A stretch of 5,693 nucleotides of DNA, from positions 1 through 5,693 of the forward strand of contig CALMGO010000443.1 of the NCBI GenBank assembly GCA_937863625.1. The letters run 5' to 3'. This stretch comes from an uncultured bacterium. GTDB taxonomy: Bacteria; Planctomycetota; DG-23; SLPQ01. The notes below the pieces were generated by a model that did no database searches, was not told where the DNA came from, and saw only the letters and a list, made by a program, of their open reading frames with translations. Position 1 is the stretch's first letter. Each line of letters starts with the position of its first letter. Positions 4,615-5,693 of this stretch are shown here, piece after piece. A program made the translations under genes and the position numbers.

Positions 4615-5415
4615 ATGCTCAGAATCCTGCAGGGGACCATTTCTTATCCCGAGGTAAAGTGGGGTAAACCGGAAGACAGGTCCAAAAACACTCCCCTTAT
4701 CAAATATGTCGATTCTCTCACCTCTGTCGGCGCTGACGGCATCGAGTTATGGGGGCGCCACCTCGACGGCCTTAGCTCCGCACAAATTGACGACCTTGCC
4801 GCCAAAGTCAGGGACTCCGGCCAGGCCGTCGATGTCCTCGGCCCTTATTGGGATTTCTCTTCCAGCGACGAGGCCGTCAAGGCTTCTCTCGAAGACGCCC
4901 GCCGCTGGCTTGATATAAAGGACAAGTTTGACGCCAGTAAGATTCGCGTCTTCGCCGGCGCCCCTGGCAGCGCCGAGGCCACCGAAGAAAACTGGAGCCG
5001 CGCCATCTCCGGAATGCGCCGTCTTGCCCGTCTATACGAAGGCTCTGGCGTCACCTTTGTCATCGAGACCCATGACCACCAGTTGCCCGATACCGTCGAG
5101 TCCGCCTTGCGCCTTGTAAAGGAACTTGAAGAGCCTTCCATCCTCCTCAATTACCAGATCATGGGCGGCGATACCGCCGCCGAGCTTGACGCCGTCTACG
5201 AGTGGATTGCTCACGCGCACGTGAATTTCGCCTCCCGGTGGACGCAGACGGCCGAAAAGACCGTCTCCGAACTCGTAAAACGCGGTTACTGCGGCACCGT
5301 CACCGTCGAGTTCTGTACGGATAGTCTCCCCGAGGAAGGCGTAGCGTTCGATCTGAAGAAAGCCATTGCCGGCATGAAGCGCGACGTTGCCGCGCTCCGC
5401 GCCCTTTTGCATTGA
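4615..5415 (+). CDS. Second sugar isomerase/epimerase-like TIM-barrel protein, altered metal site
   Basis: This 266-aa protein of the same xylose-isomerase-like TIM-barrel superfamily is clearly different in sequence from the protein at 3521-4402. Visible landmarks are GADGIELWG (39-47), strand VFAGAPGS (112-119), Glu151 in FVIETHDHQLPDT, His200/His202 in IAHAHVNF and Glu232 in TVEFC. Where most members have a metal-binding aspartate (LYDPGN type), this one reads LLNYQIMGG with Asn179. Metal binding and activity may therefore differ, although related subfamilies may share this variant. It is probably cytoplasmic, as no signal peptide is present. It has its own promoter and a good ribosome binding site, and is followed after 40 nt by another plus-strand gene, probably in the same operon. 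Substrate unknown. Confidence 0.88.
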   Translation: MLRILQGTISYPEVKWGKPEDRSKNTPLIKYVDSLTSVGADGIELWGRHLDGLSSAQIDDLAAKVRDSGQAVDVLGPYWDFSSSDEAVKASLEDARRWLDIKDKFDASKIRVFAGAPGSAEATEENWSRAISGMRRLARLYEGSGVTFVIETHDHQLPDTVESALRLVKELEEPSILLNYQIMGGDTAAELDAVYEWIAHAHVNFASRWTQTAEKTVSELVKRGYCGTVTVEFCTDSLPEEGVAFDLKKAIAGMKRDVAALRALLH

Positions 5416-5455
5416 TACTTGTTTGCGGAGTAGCCCGAACGTTTGGAAGTGACCT

Positions 5456-5693
5456 TTGACCGACGACCACAACTCGGCGTCATTTGACTTTGACGCCCTT
5501 CAGATCTGGCGCTGCCCCCAGCTCGGCGGCCCCGTCAATTTCGGTTATTGCCGCATCATGAACTCCAATGCCCCCTGCACGCGCATCGTTCACTGCTGGG
5601 GAGGCACTATCGACGTCGCGGAGGCCCTGGCAAAATGGTATTCGACCGACCAGCTCGCAGTTCTACTCGCCACCCCCTCGCCCGACAGACTTA
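5456..5693 (+). CDS. Small four-cysteine protein of unknown function (3' end missing)
   Basis: An open frame runs off the window after 79 codons. The frame has an in-frame stop at 5450-5452, and the only upstream initiator candidate is TTG at 5456, with GGAAG six bases before it. The next ATG (5558) would drop the first half of the conserved-looking segment. The residues show a pattern of four cysteines: Cys20 in WRCPQLGG, Cys32 in FGYCR, Cys41 in APC and Cys47 in HCWGG. This CP-LG...YC...PC...CW arrangement resembles small proteins I recall only as uncharacterised; the cysteines could bind zinc or an iron-sulfur cluster, which is inference. It lies 40 nt after the isomerase-like gene and is probably co-transcribed with it. 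Function not recognised. Confidence 0.75.
   Translation, partial: MTDDHNSASFDFDALQIWRCPQLGGPVNFGYCRIMNSNAPCTRIVHCWGGTIDVAEALAKWYSTDQLAVLLATPSPDRL

Overview
The window is about 5.7 kb of moderately GC-rich bacterial DNA with strong GGAGG-type ribosome binding sites and good sigma-70-like promoters. Secreted right-handed beta-helix proteins, a putative Ig (He_PIG-type) domain, two xylose-isomerase-like TIM barrels and a small lipoprotein suggest a carbohydrate-oriented heterotroph, of the kind common in Armatimonadota, Planctomycetota and related uncultured lineages. That taxonomic guess is inference; no phylogenetic marker is present.

Layout. Positions 1-83 (minus) hold the first 27 codons of a secreted protein whose signal peptide and mature N-terminus resemble those of the next gene. 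Positions 84-466 hold its probable promoter and long leader, plus the terminator of that next gene. Positions 467-2188 (minus) encode a 573-aa secreted beta-helix protein with a C-terminal Ig-like domain, read from a promoter at 2389-2418 through a leader of about 190 nt.

Positions 2452-2935 carry the most interesting object. It is an apparently free-standing non-coding RNA gene on the minus strand, with a near-consensus promoter (TTGACA, 17 nt, TATAAG) and a perfect 10-bp GAAA-loop terminator. Between them lie about 400 nt whose two ends pair through an 11-bp helix, with several internal hairpins. I could not assign it to RNase P RNA, tmRNA, SRP RNA or 6S RNA.

Positions 3005-3421 (minus) encode a small chagasin-like (I42-like) lipoprotein. 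A hairpin at 3460-3493 separates it from a TIM-barrel sugar isomerase/epimerase-like gene (3521-4402, minus). A divergent, compact promoter region (about 4482-4568) also drives a second isomerase-like gene (4615-5415, plus). That gene is followed after 40 nt by the start of a small four-cysteine protein of unknown function, which begins with TTG at 5456 and runs off the window.

How it fits together: the beta-helix proteins would bind or cleave extracellular polysaccharide, and the two TIM barrels would process sugars or sugar acids in the cytoplasm. This is inference from family and proximity. An identical 11-nt sequence covers the ribosome binding sites of both beta-helix genes and recurs inside the ncRNA, which also contains the complement of most of it. 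This raises an untested possibility of RNA-based control.
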